Shown: positions 29,749 to 38,638 of the stretch, one piece after another
Position numbering within the stretch: the first letter of the stretch is position 1
How the letters are laid out: the number at the start of each line of letters is the position of its first letter
Source: Sphingobacteriia bacterium RIFOXYC2_FULL_35_18
Lineage (GTDB): Bacteria; Bacteroidota; Bacteroidia; Chitinophagales; Chitinophagaceae
DNA: 64,000 nt
NCBI GenBank assembly: GCA_001829005.1
Contig: MIAG01000001.1
Coordinates: forward strand, 1,120,020-1,184,019
Direction: 5' to 3'
The notes under the pieces: generated by a model
What the model saw: the letters and a program-made list of their open reading frames with translations, nothing else
Databases searched by the model: none
Told to the model about the DNA's origin: nothing
Position numbers and translations under genes: made by a program

Positions 29749-32361
29749 TTACCTAATTAAAACAGCAGTTCCCTTTTTGTAAATAATTTTTCCAGTAAAG
29801 TCTTTCCCCTCAGCTTGAAATATATACGTTCCAGTGGGTTGTTGTTCTCCATTGTAGATTCCATTCCAACCTTTTCCTATTTCGTTGGTGTTAAAAATGA
29901 GTTGCCCCCAACGGTTATACAATTTAAAATAATTTAACTGAGCAATACCAATGGGTATCGGCCTCAGTACATCATTTTTACCATCCCCATTGGGAGTGAA
30001 ACCAGAGGGAATATAAATATCAGGGCCGCCCTTGTATACCAATACTTTAATAAAATCTTCCCCATAACAACTATTGCCATTATTACTTCTTACTCTGTAA
30101 ATAATTGAATCAATGGTACTACTCAATTGTGCAATAGGATTGGCTATAGTTGGATCAGATAAACCAGTGATAGGAAACCATTGATAAAATTCTCCGCCCC
30201 TTGCATTTAATTGAAGGGGTTGATTGGAGCTGACTACGGTATCGTTACCCGCATAAATGATGGGCTTTGCTTCAACTTGAACTAAGATACTGTCTATTAC
30301 TGTTTTTGGACATCCCAATGTATCTGTAACGCCTAAAAAATAGCGGGTTGTTTTAGATGGGGTCACCAATGGTTGTAAAGAATTTGCATTAAACATATTC
30401 AGAGAAGGAAACCATTGAAACCTTGTACCAGTAATTGTTGCATTCAATTGTAATCGACTCCCAAAACAAATAAGGGTATCGTTGCCTAAACTCGCTATAG
30501 GATAGGGTACTGTTTTAATTTCAATGCTGTCTCTGTCTTGGCATTTACCCAAGTTGGCAGTAACAAAATAAGTAGTATTACCACTTGGTTTTACAAAAGG
30601 ATTTTTGACAGTCGAAATTGTTTCGTTTAATTGATTGGTCCACTGAAATTGAAGTGCATCACTTTTAACTCGTAACTGAATGGTATCGTTTAAACAAATA
30701 GTGCTATCTAATCCTGCAGTTACTTTAATAAAGGGCAATACATTCACCGTGATGGTGTCTTTACTAATGCAACCGTTGTTGTTAATGCTTACAATATATT
30801 TGGTAGTGTCTTTAGGATAAACCAACACATTGGCCGTATTGGTATTGCTGATATGGAGATTGGGCTCCCAATTAAACATACCAGCACTATTTACATTGAT
30901 GGGCAAACTATCAATACTGCAAATTAATGTGTCTTTAAAAGGCACTTGTAATAATGGTTTCTCTGAAACCGATAATACCCTAGTTAAAGTGTCTAAGCAA
31001 CCTTTAGAATCACCCACGATTAATTGCACGTTTTTCAACGAAGGGGTTTGGTATTTATAGGATGCATTCTTTAAACGGGAAGTATCGTTCAACACCGATT
31101 CATCTCCAAAATTCCATTTCCAAAAATTGACACTTCCATACACAGAGCTGCTTAAATCTGAAAAGGTATAGGGGTTTAAAAAACAACTTCCTCCAATATT
31201 GAATGCCGATTTGAAACCAGGGAAAACCCTTACTTCTACACTGTCTGAACCAATACAACCCTTGGGCCCAGTGACAGTTAAGTATGCTTTATAAACACCA
31301 GTGTCTTTGTAAGTATGTTGAACAGAACCAGCTTGCGGATAGGTATTATTAATAGAATCACCAAAGTTCCAAACATAATTGGTGATGGCAGAAGAGTTTG
31401 ATTCATTTTCGAATAAGACCGTAAAATTTTCGCATTGAATAATTTTTTCAGGAAGATTTGCTTCAATAAAGTCACATCCTTGCACCGCCATAATAAAATC
31501 TTTTCGATGCTCTGCAAAGGGTCTTCCATTTCTCCATTCAGTTATACAAACATTCACCACATAATTTCCCGGAGGGGGAGCAATGCCGCTGATTACGCCA
31601 GTAGCTGGATCAATGGTAACACTCGATCCAAGCGGGTCGGTGCCACTATATGGAGGGCGATAAGGCAATGGCATTTGAGAAAGAATATTGGGTGGCTGAG
31701 TATTCGTTCCACCCCCGCCACCTGCAGGTGAAGTAAACGCATCGCAAAAACTATATGTTAGTGAGTCGCTATCAGGATCAATCGCCCCAAAATCTAAAGT
31801 GAATTTTTTTTGCGAACAAATCAATGCAGTGTCTTTTACATTAAACTGCGGACTACTATTGGTGCCACCTGCCAAAGCAATACGACCAGGAATTTTGGTT
31901 ACATAATTGCTTCCTACACTTGTGGGTACAGATAAGTTTGAAATAAAATCTACCCTGCAACAACCTAATCTAGATAATGTATAACCAATGGGACTATTGG
32001 GTAATACAATGGAAGCCGAATACAAAGCAACTTGGTAACAAGCCCCTACATTACCTACCAAACAAGGGAATGCAGCAGTATTTAAACTGATGGTGTTAAC
32101 ATCGGAAACCCTTGGCAAAGGCAAAGTTCTAAAAAGTATATCTCCTTCATAAATGCCAACAGTAGCTTGTTCTGATTCTAAAGTAGGGCCAGAAGAATTA
32201 CATTCTCTAAATAAGCGAAGGGTGATGGTATAAACACTATTGGCCGAATTAGAAGGATCAGGACCTGTATAAGTATAATACAGTTCACCACCAGCTATAT
32301 GTCTTGCAAATGAACAAGTACTACCAAGTACCATCAAAAGCAATAACCAATACATTTTCAT
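29749..32361 (-). CDS. Giant PKD-domain protein with CHU_C / T9SS type B C-terminus (copy 1)
   Basis: An 870-residue paralogue of the neighbouring gene with the same order: signal peptide (MKMYWLLLLMVLGSTCSFA), a Cys-rich N-terminal domain opening with RHIAGGELYYTY, PKD repeats (YVWNFGD, WKWNFGD), Ig-like repeats, and the CHU_C domain ending YKKGTAVLIR. The two proteins align end to end, including the last six residues, so they arose by tandem duplication. Export by the type IX system is expected. Separated from the alpha/beta hydrolase gene by one base and from copy 2 by 82 bases. Confidence 0.88.
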   Translation of the reverse strand: MKMYWLLLLMVLGSTCSFARHIAGGELYYTYTGPDPSNSANSVYTITLRLFRECNSSGPTLESEQATVGIYEGDILFRTLPLPRVSDVNTISLNTAAFPCLVGNVGACYQVALYSASIVLPNSPIGYTLSRLGCCRVDFISNLSVPTSVGSNYVTKIPGRIALAGGTNSSPQFNVKDTALICSQKKFTLDFGAIDPDSDSLTYSFCDAFTSPAGGGGGTNTQPPNILSQMPLPYRPPYSGTDPLGSSVTIDPATGVISGIAPPPGNYVVNVCITEWRNGRPFAEHRKDFIMAVQGCDFIEANLPEKIIQCENFTVLFENESNSSAITNYVWNFGDSINNTYPQAGSVQHTYKDTGVYKAYLTVTGPKGCIGSDSVEVRVFPGFKSAFNIGGSCFLNPYTFSDLSSSVYGSVNFWKWNFGDESVLNDTSRLKNASYKYQTPSLKNVQLIVGDSKGCLDTLTRVLSVSEKPLLQVPFKDTLICSIDSLPINVNSAGMFNWEPNLHISNTNTANVLVYPKDTTKYIVSINNNGCISKDTITVNVLPFIKVTAGLDSTICLNDTIQLRVKSDALQFQWTNQLNETISTVKNPFVKPSGNTTYFVTANLGKCQDRDSIEIKTVPYPIASLGNDTLICFGSRLQLNATITGTRFQWFPSLNMFNANSLQPLVTPSKTTRYFLGVTDTLGCPKTVIDSILVQVEAKPIIYAGNDTVVSSNQPLQLNARGGEFYQWFPITGLSDPTIANPIAQLSSTIDSIIYRVRSNNGNSCYGEDFIKVLVYKGGPDIYIPSGFTPNGDGKNDVLRPIPIGIAQLNYFKLYNRWGQLIFNTNEIGKGWNGIYNGEQQPTGTYIFQAEGKDFTGKIIYKKGTAVLIR

Positions 32362-32362
32362 A

Positions 32363-33184
32363 TTATGGAATCAAATGAATGAACCTAGATAAGTGTTGGT
32401 TCATTTCTTGGGGCGCTTCAAGCATGCCCATATGGCCTACACCCTCTATTATCTCAAGATACGATTTAATAGGAACTGTTGCCTGTACTTGAATATCTGT
32501 TAAAGGAGCAGCAATATCTTCGGGCCCAGCAACAAACAAAACAGGAAATAAGGCGGATGCTAAAACGTTGGCTTTATTAGTTCTTTGCATCATTGCTCGT
32601 GTATATGCTATTAATACTGCGGTTTCAAATGCTTTGCTTTGTTCAATCAACTGTTCCATAACCCTTGCTTGGGTCTCTTTGAATTTTTTACCAAATAAAT
32701 TGGGCATACTGGTTTTGAAAAAAATATAACCACCGTTTTCTGCTAGAAACTGAATGCTTTTTTCTCTAACAATTTTTTTCTCATCGCTATCAGCGTAAGC
32801 CGTGCTGTGCACCAAGCCTAGCGCAAGTAATTTGGAAGGAAACAGTTGCGCAAATGCTAAACTAATATAGCCTCCCATGCTATGTCCTAGCATGATGCAA
32901 GCAGCTATATTTTCTTCAATCAATAATTCATTGATGCTATGAGCCAATGATTCAATACGCAGATTCGGTAACCATTCTTCTTTTCCTTTAGCAGTGATGA
33001 TTGATTTTCCTGAACCTGGTAAGTCTGGCACAATGAGTAAACAATGGGCTGCTAAGTAGTCAATTTGATTTTTCCAAATTTGACTGTCTTCTCCATAGCC
33101 ATGCAATAGAACAACTGGCGTTCCCTTACCATAAACGAAATAAGAGAGTTGATAATGCGGATGATTAATTTGTTTTTCTTGCAT
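32363..33184 (-). CDS. Alpha/beta hydrolase
   Basis: A 273-residue soluble hydrolase: oxyanion HGYGED (28-33), nucleophile Ser102 in GHSMGG, acid in GPEDIAAP, and His in EGVGHMG near residue 251. No signal peptide. The substrate is unknown. Its ATG lies 20 bases inside the 3' end of lnt, so it is probably translationally coupled to it. Confidence 0.86.
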   Translation of the reverse strand: MQEKQINHPHYQLSYFVYGKGTPVVLLHGYGEDSQIWKNQIDYLAAHCLLIVPDLPGSGKSIITAKGKEEWLPNLRIESLAHSINELLIEENIAACIMLGHSMGGYISLAFAQLFPSKLLALGLVHSTAYADSDEKKIVREKSIQFLAENGGYIFFKTSMPNLFGKKFKETQARVMEQLIEQSKAFETAVLIAYTRAMMQRTNKANVLASALFPVLFVAGPEDIAAPLTDIQVQATVPIKSYLEIIEGVGHMGMLEAPQEMNQHLSRFIHLIP

Positions 33185-34757
33185 GGGTACTTTTTTTGTA
33201 GAAGAAAACTACAACAAAAAAAGCAGTCAATGCTGCAGCAATTTTAAAGATAATGTCTCCGTATTGCACATAAAAAGAGATTGATTGTTCTGCGGGAATC
33301 GACATTTTAATGGCGCCTCTTTTGTCCCATGCTAATGATTGTTCTATTTCACCACGAGGATTAATGAATGCTGATATACCTGTATTAGCAGATCGAGCAA
33401 CCCATCTTCTGGTTTCAATAGCCCTAAGTTTTGCATAGAATAAATGTTGTTGATGACCAGGTGTATTGCCCCACCATCCATCATTGGTCATAATGGCGAG
33501 CATGGAGGCCCCACTTTTAACATAGTTGGTTACGTATTCACCATAAATGCTTTCATAACAAATGATGGGTGCTGCATTTAATTGCGCAATTGGGTCTCTA
33601 AAAACAACCGCTGTGTCGGATACGCCATAGCCTCCGGTTGAACCACCAAACTGTTCAAAAACAGGTGCCATAAATCGTAAAAAAGAAGGAAGTGATTCCA
33701 CTCCAGGAACTAGTTTACTTTTATTGTAGTAAACAGGTTCTTGATTGGCACTTAAATTCACTGCTGCATTAAATGCATCATAATAAATGCCATCATTGGT
33801 TTTTCTAGCTGTTTTAGTAGCAGCTGTATTGCCGTACTGTTTAAAAGTTTCAATTCCTGAAATCAATTGAATAGATGGATGCGCTGCTAAAAATTGAAAA
33901 ATGGGTTGATAATATGGATTGCTTTTTATATTGTCTTGCCAATCGGCTGCACTCATGGCGGTTTCTGGCCAAATCAACATAACCGTATTACTGTCAATTG
34001 CATTAACCGATAATTGAACCAATCTGTTTACTTGATCGGCAGTGGTCAGTGTTTCAAATTTTTGATAGGGATCAATATTGGGTTGAACAACTACTACATT
34101 TGTTTTTTCGGTTAACTCCGTTTTAGCAGGTAATAATTGTTGGCTGATGATTACCAATAGAGCAATGAATAATACAGCCATACTACTAAAAAACCAGGCC
34201 GATTTTTTATTGGCTTCTTTTAATGAAACCATACTGCGAAAAACGAGGAGGTTTACAATCCATATCAGCAATGATCCACCCCCAACACCCGTGTATTCAT
34301 ACCATTGAATGTATTGGGTGTACGCACTTAACCCGTTACCTAAAGTAAGCCAAGGCCAACTGATGCTCCAGTTTAAATGAATATATTCAAAGCTTAACCA
34401 AAAAACAACCAATGCAAAAAGACTGAGCGATTCAGAAAAATACTTTCGCATTTTCATAAATCCCCACCAAGGAATACACATTAAAGTTGTGTTGATTACA
34501 ATGGCGGCTACTGCACCAAACCCTGTTGAATTCCAGAGCCACCAAGTGGTGCCTGTGTTCCAAATTAATAAACTCAGTGCCACATATCTTAACAGTGGAA
34601 AGGATCCAGCTTTTTGATGGGCCAATAATAATAAGGGAACCCAAGCAAATAATAAGCCAATGGTTAAAGCCGTATTTGGCCAAGCACTGGTTAATAATAA
34701 ACCAGATAAAAGGCTTAAGGTAAGCGGATGTAAATAAGTCCACTTGTTCAGTGCCAT
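33165..34757 (-). CDS. lnt: Apolipoprotein N-acyltransferase
   Basis: Adds the third acyl chain to lipoproteins in the inner membrane. The 530-residue protein has about seven N-terminal helices, a nitrilase-like periplasmic domain and a final helix near residues 505-522. The catalytic triad is visible: Glu265 in WPET, Lys346 in YYNKSKLVPG, and Cys400 in IICYES. Length is normal. It follows guaB by nine bases. Confidence 0.93.
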   Translation of the reverse strand: MALNKWTYLHPLTLSLLSGLLLTSAWPNTALTIGLLFAWVPLLLLAHQKAGSFPLLRYVALSLLIWNTGTTWWLWNSTGFGAVAAIVINTTLMCIPWWGFMKMRKYFSESLSLFALVVFWLSFEYIHLNWSISWPWLTLGNGLSAYTQYIQWYEYTGVGGGSLLIWIVNLLVFRSMVSLKEANKKSAWFFSSMAVLFIALLVIISQQLLPAKTELTEKTNVVVVQPNIDPYQKFETLTTADQVNRLVQLSVNAIDSNTVMLIWPETAMSAADWQDNIKSNPYYQPIFQFLAAHPSIQLISGIETFKQYGNTAATKTARKTNDGIYYDAFNAAVNLSANQEPVYYNKSKLVPGVESLPSFLRFMAPVFEQFGGSTGGYGVSDTAVVFRDPIAQLNAAPIICYESIYGEYVTNYVKSGASMLAIMTNDGWWGNTPGHQQHLFYAKLRAIETRRWVARSANTGISAFINPRGEIEQSLAWDKRGAIKMSIPAEQSISFYVQYGDIIFKIAAALTAFFVVVFFYKKSTHARKTN

Positions 34758-34766
34758 GGCGATGAA

Positions 34767-36266
34767 TTATTTTCTACTATAGTTAGGCGCTTCCTTGGTA
34801 ATATCTACATCGTGTGCATGGCTTTCTTTCATGCCCGCATTGGTGATTTTTACAAAAGTGGCTTTTTGTAAAGTAGGAATATCTTTTGCACCACAGTATC
34901 CCATGCCCGATCTTAAACCACCCACATATTGATAAATAATTTCACTCAAATTTCCTTTGTAGGCAACACGTCCTTCAATTCCTTCGGGCACATATTTTTT
35001 GATATCTGCTTCAACGTCTTGAAAATAACGATCACCACTTCCTTGGCTCATAGCGCCTAAGCTACCCATTCCTCTGTATTCTTTAAACTTTCTGCCTTCA
35101 TAAATAATGGTATCTCCGGGGCTTTCTTCTACACCTGCAAATACACTTCCCATCATGACCATATTGGCACCAGCCGCCAATGCTTTTACCATATCACCAG
35201 TATAACGAATACCTCCATCTGCAATCACTGGAATGCCTTTTGTTTTCAAGGCTTTAGTGGCTTCCATGATGGCAGTTAACTGGGGAACACCAGCACCAGC
35301 AACTATTCTTGTTGTACAAATAGAACCAGGCCCTATGCCTACTTTAACACAATCCGCGCCAGCTTCAGCTAAGGCTTTAGCACCTGCTCCTGTTCCAACA
35401 TTACCCGCAATAATGGGTAATTTTTTAAAGTTTTTTCTTAAGGCTTTTAATGCTTCAATTACTCCCTTGCTATGTCCGTGTGCAGAGTCTAATGTTACGA
35501 TGTCTACTCCTACATGTTGCAATGCAGCAGCACGATCCATTAAGTCTTTGGTAATGCCTAAAGCAGCACCCACACGTAATCTGCCAATGCTGTCTTTTAC
35601 TGCGTGAGGGAAATTGCGAATTTGTAAAATATCTCTATACGTAATTAAGCCAATTAATTTTCCTTGCTTATTTACAACAGGTAATTTTTCAATTTTATAA
35701 CGGCGAAGAATATTCTCCGCTTTTTTCATATCGGTGCCTTCAGGAGCAGTTACCAAGTTTTCCTTGGTCATTACTTCTTTTACTTTTTTCTTATAATCTG
35801 TTTCGAATCTTAAATCTCTATTGGTTAAAATACCTACTAGTTTTCCTCCATTGTCTACTACTGGTATGCCCCCAATTTTATTTTCTCTCATTAATTTCAA
35901 AGCATCTCCAATAGTTGCATCAATTAATAAAGTGATGGGATCAATGATCATTCCACTTTCGCTTCGCTTTACTTTTCGTACTTGCTCAGCTTGTCTTTCG
36001 ATGCTCATATTTTTGTGCAAAATACCTAGGCCGCCTTCACGTGCCAATGCAATAGCCAAATTGGCTTCTGTTACAGTGTCCATTGCAGCAGAAAGGATGG
36101 GAACATTGATGATGATATCCTTGGTTAAATGCGTGCTGATATTTACGTCTCTGGGTAAAATATCGCTGTATGCAGGCATTAAAAGTACATCGTCAAATGT
36201 AAGGCCTTCGCCAAATAATCTAGAGGAGTTGCTACCGTTGGTAGTGCTTTTGAGATTTGTTGCCAT
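34767..36266 (-). CDS. guaB: Inosine-5'-monophosphate dehydrogenase
   Basis: Oxidises IMP to XMP, the committed step of GMP synthesis. The 499-residue protein has the TIM barrel interrupted by two CBS domains (about 105-220). The catalytic loop is GPGSICTTR with Cys317, and the flap region is EGIEGRV. An in-frame GTG at 36272 would overlap the promoter's -7 element, so the ATG at 36266 ([10 protein letters not shown]) is the start. That ATG lies only three bases after TATCTTTG, so the message is probably leaderless. First gene of a long leftward run. Confidence 0.97.
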   Translation of the reverse strand: MATNLKSTTNGSNSSRLFGEGLTFDDVLLMPAYSDILPRDVNISTHLTKDIIINVPILSAAMDTVTEANLAIALAREGGLGILHKNMSIERQAEQVRKVKRSESGMIIDPITLLIDATIGDALKLMRENKIGGIPVVDNGGKLVGILTNRDLRFETDYKKKVKEVMTKENLVTAPEGTDMKKAENILRRYKIEKLPVVNKQGKLIGLITYRDILQIRNFPHAVKDSIGRLRVGAALGITKDLMDRAAALQHVGVDIVTLDSAHGHSKGVIEALKALRKNFKKLPIIAGNVGTGAGAKALAEAGADCVKVGIGPGSICTTRIVAGAGVPQLTAIMEATKALKTKGIPVIADGGIRYTGDMVKALAAGANMVMMGSVFAGVEESPGDTIIYEGRKFKEYRGMGSLGAMSQGSGDRYFQDVEADIKKYVPEGIEGRVAYKGNLSEIIYQYVGGLRSGMGYCGAKDIPTLQKATFVKITNAGMKESHAHDVDITKEAPNYSRK

Positions 36267-36269
36267 GTG

Positions 36270-36301
36270 CAAAGATAGTAGAAGGGCTAAATTCCATCCA
36301 A
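36270..36301 (-). promoter_or_regulatory. guaB promoter, consistent with a leaderless mRNA
   Basis: On the minus strand: TTG (36301-36299), a 21-base spacer, then TATCTTTG (36277-36270), and the ATG after only three more bases. Both boxes match the Bacteroidota consensus. With transcription starting about five bases past the -7 box, the first base of the mRNA would fall on or next to the A of the start codon. Confidence 0.65.
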
Positions 36302-36346
36302 AATTATTTCTGTTAACTTCGTGCGCAATTATAGCAAGCAGTTAGC

Positions 36347-37531
36347 ATGGAACCCCAATTAATGAATCCCAATCATCGTTTTTTCACTTTTCAGTTTGGG
36401 TTACTCTGCGTCAGTAATTTTCTTTTCTCGGCTAGTTTTAATATGATGATACCTGAATTGCCTGGGTATTTAACAAAGATTGGGGGAGCTGAATACAAGG
36501 GTTTAATTATTGCCTTATTTACTTTAATGGCGGGCATTTCAAGGCCATTTAGCGGAAAATTAACCGATACTATTGGAAGGGTTCCAGTGATGGTATTTGG
36601 CTCGTTGGTATGTGTGATTTGTAGTTTATTGTATCCGGTACTTACTTCGGTAGCAGGGTTTTTGTTGTTGCGATTTGTGCATGGATTTTCAACCGGTTTT
36701 AAGCCAACTGCCACTGCGGCTTATGGGGCAGATGTGGTACATGAATCTAGAAGGGGAGAAGCCATGGGGGCATTGGCCATTGGTTATACCCTTGGGGCAT
36801 CAGCTGGACCAATGTTGGGAAGCTATTTGGTGAATTATTTCAGCTACGATATCATGTTCTATGTATCGGCGTTTTTAGCATTAGGGTCGGTCATTATTTT
36901 ATACAATGTAAAAGAAACGCTGCCCAATGCTGCTCGTTTTAAAGCCATGCATTTAAAAATAAATCAAACAGAAATATTTGATGCATCTGCCATTAGACCG
37001 GCGCTAATCACTTTATTGCTTTGTTTTTCTATTGGAACAGTTTTAACAGTCGCACCCGATTTTAGTGAACACTTAGGCTTGCACAACAAAGGGATATTTT
37101 TTGCATTCTTTACGGTTGCTTCTTTATTTATTCGATTTGTTGCCGGAAAAATTTCCGACAAATATGGAAGGGTACCCGTATTAATTGGATCTACTGCCGT
37201 GTTAGTTGTAGCAATGATTATATTATCCTTATCTCATTCGGTAACTATGATGTTGGTTGGTGCAATTTTATATGGATTAAGTTGGGGAATTAATAGCCCA
37301 GTAATTACTGCATGGACGGTAGATTTATGCGAACCTGTTAATCGTGGCAAAGCAATCGCATCTATGTATATTGCTTTAGAAGTGGGTATTGGAACAGGTG
37401 CACTTTTTTCGGGATGGATTTATCATAACGAATCCACTCAATTTATTTATGCTTTTTTAACACCTGCTATTTTAGCCCTTATTGCTTGTGCTTTATTGAT
37501 TAGGTGGAATAATAAGCGGGCATTAGCGTAA
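36347..37531 (+). CDS. MFS transporter
   Basis: A 394-residue major facilitator protein with about 12 helices. The loop 2-3 signature GKLTDTIGRVPV (near residues 66-77) and its second-half echo GKISDKYGRVPV (near 265-276) are both intact. The substrate is not evident. Divergent from guaB; a second ATG (36362) is an alternative start. Its last 32 bases overlap the 3' end of the convergent dprA. Confidence 0.88.
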   Translation: MEPQLMNPNHRFFTFQFGLLCVSNFLFSASFNMMIPELPGYLTKIGGAEYKGLIIALFTLMAGISRPFSGKLTDTIGRVPVMVFGSLVCVICSLLYPVLTSVAGFLLLRFVHGFSTGFKPTATAAYGADVVHESRRGEAMGALAIGYTLGASAGPMLGSYLVNYFSYDIMFYVSAFLALGSVIILYNVKETLPNAARFKAMHLKINQTEIFDASAIRPALITLLLCFSIGTVLTVAPDFSEHLGLHNKGIFFAFFTVASLFIRFVAGKISDKYGRVPVLIGSTAVLVVAMIILSLSHSVTMMLVGAILYGLSWGINSPVITAWTVDLCEPVNRGKAIASMYIALEVGIGTGALFSGWIYHNESTQFIYAFLTPAILALIACALLIRWNNKRALA

Positions 37532-38582
37532 AGGATTCTCCTGGAAGTACTTGAATAATTTGTTGTAATTCTAACTGAAGAAGCAAACCAGATAAACTAC
37601 CAATTCCCAGTCCTGTCAATTGCAACAATTCATCCATCGAAAAAATTTCTTGTTGTTTCATTAGGCTAATTAATCCTTTTTGTGCTGGAGATAACTCAGG
37701 ACTAGTATTTGCCCAATTTAATTGTTGCAACAATTCATTGGGGTTGGTATAAATCGTTGCTTTATTTTCTTGAATTAGTTTTAAACAACCCCTACTTCTT
37801 TGATCGGTAATTTTACCAGGCACAGCAATTACTTCGCGATGGTACTGCGAAGCAAAATCTGCAGTAATCATGCTGCCTCCTTTTAAAGCAGTTTCAACCA
37901 CCAAAGTGGCATCGGCTAAACCAGCCACTACTCTGTTGCGTTTGGGGAAGTTGTATTTCTCTGCAATAGTTTTACAGTTGAATTCGGTTAAGAGCCCACC
38001 TTGTTGCAACATTTCTTTAGCCAACGGTTTATTAGGTGGAGGATATATTTCATCTAGTCCATGTGCCAATACGCCAATGGTGTTTAATCCATTTCCCAAT
38101 GCAGTTTGATGTGCAATAGTATCAATACCTAATGCGAGCCCGCTAACAATCAATACATCTTTGGGTAAACTCTTTAAGCATTCCTCAATCACATAAAAGC
38201 CATATTGTGTAGGCATTCTAGTGCCCACTATGCTTAGAATTTTAGAGACATTTAAGTTGGCAGTTCCTTTGTAATACAATAGGGTAGGCGCATCTGGGCA
38301 TTCCAATAATTTTTTTGGATAGTTGGCATCGGTGATAAACAAGGGAGTTATTCGGTGCTTTTGAATAAATGCAAATTCCGCATCTACCAGCGATGGGTTA
38401 TTCCATTGAAGAATTTCATTGACTATTTTTTCACCAATGCCTTTTACTTGTAGCAAGTCTTTTTTAGTAGCACTAAAAATATTTTTTGACAATGTAAACT
38501 CTTCCAATAAAACCCTTCTAGTGATAGGACCAATGCTTGGAATAAATGTAAGGGCAATATTGTACCAGCAATCCGACTGCAT
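37500..38582 (-). CDS. dprA: DNA processing protein DprA
   Basis: Loads RecA on incoming single-stranded DNA during natural transformation. The 360-residue protein has an N-terminal helix-hairpin-helix region (LLQVKGIGEKIVNEIL), the Rossmann-like DprA core with SIVGTR, SGLALGIDTIAH, FPKRNRVVAGL and GSMITADFA, and a C-terminal winged-helix (about 295-355). No other competence gene is beside it. It overlaps the MFS gene tail to tail. Confidence 0.95.
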   Translation of the reverse strand: MQSDCWYNIALTFIPSIGPITRRVLLEEFTLSKNIFSATKKDLLQVKGIGEKIVNEILQWNNPSLVDAEFAFIQKHRITPLFITDANYPKKLLECPDAPTLLYYKGTANLNVSKILSIVGTRMPTQYGFYVIEECLKSLPKDVLIVSGLALGIDTIAHQTALGNGLNTIGVLAHGLDEIYPPPNKPLAKEMLQQGGLLTEFNCKTIAEKYNFPKRNRVVAGLADATLVVETALKGGSMITADFASQYHREVIAVPGKITDQRSRGCLKLIQENKATIYTNPNELLQQLNWANTSPELSPAQKGLISLMKQQEIFSMDELLQLTGLGIGSLSGLLLQLELQQIIQVLPGESFTLMPAYYST

Positions 38583-38638
38583 AAAATACTTTAGATAAAG
38601 CTCGTTTTTTGCTGGCGCGATTGTAGCCGTATAAATAC

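Noticed and set aside
35821..36345. 174-codon plus-strand frame opposite guaB
   Set aside because: Antisense shadow of a secure gene; no domain, low-complexity Ser/Pro/Leu content typical of shadows.
37500..37531. Overlap of the MFS and dprA 3' ends as a sign of frameshift
   Set aside because: Both proteins have normal lengths and natural C-termini; a 32-base tail-to-tail overlap is acceptable.
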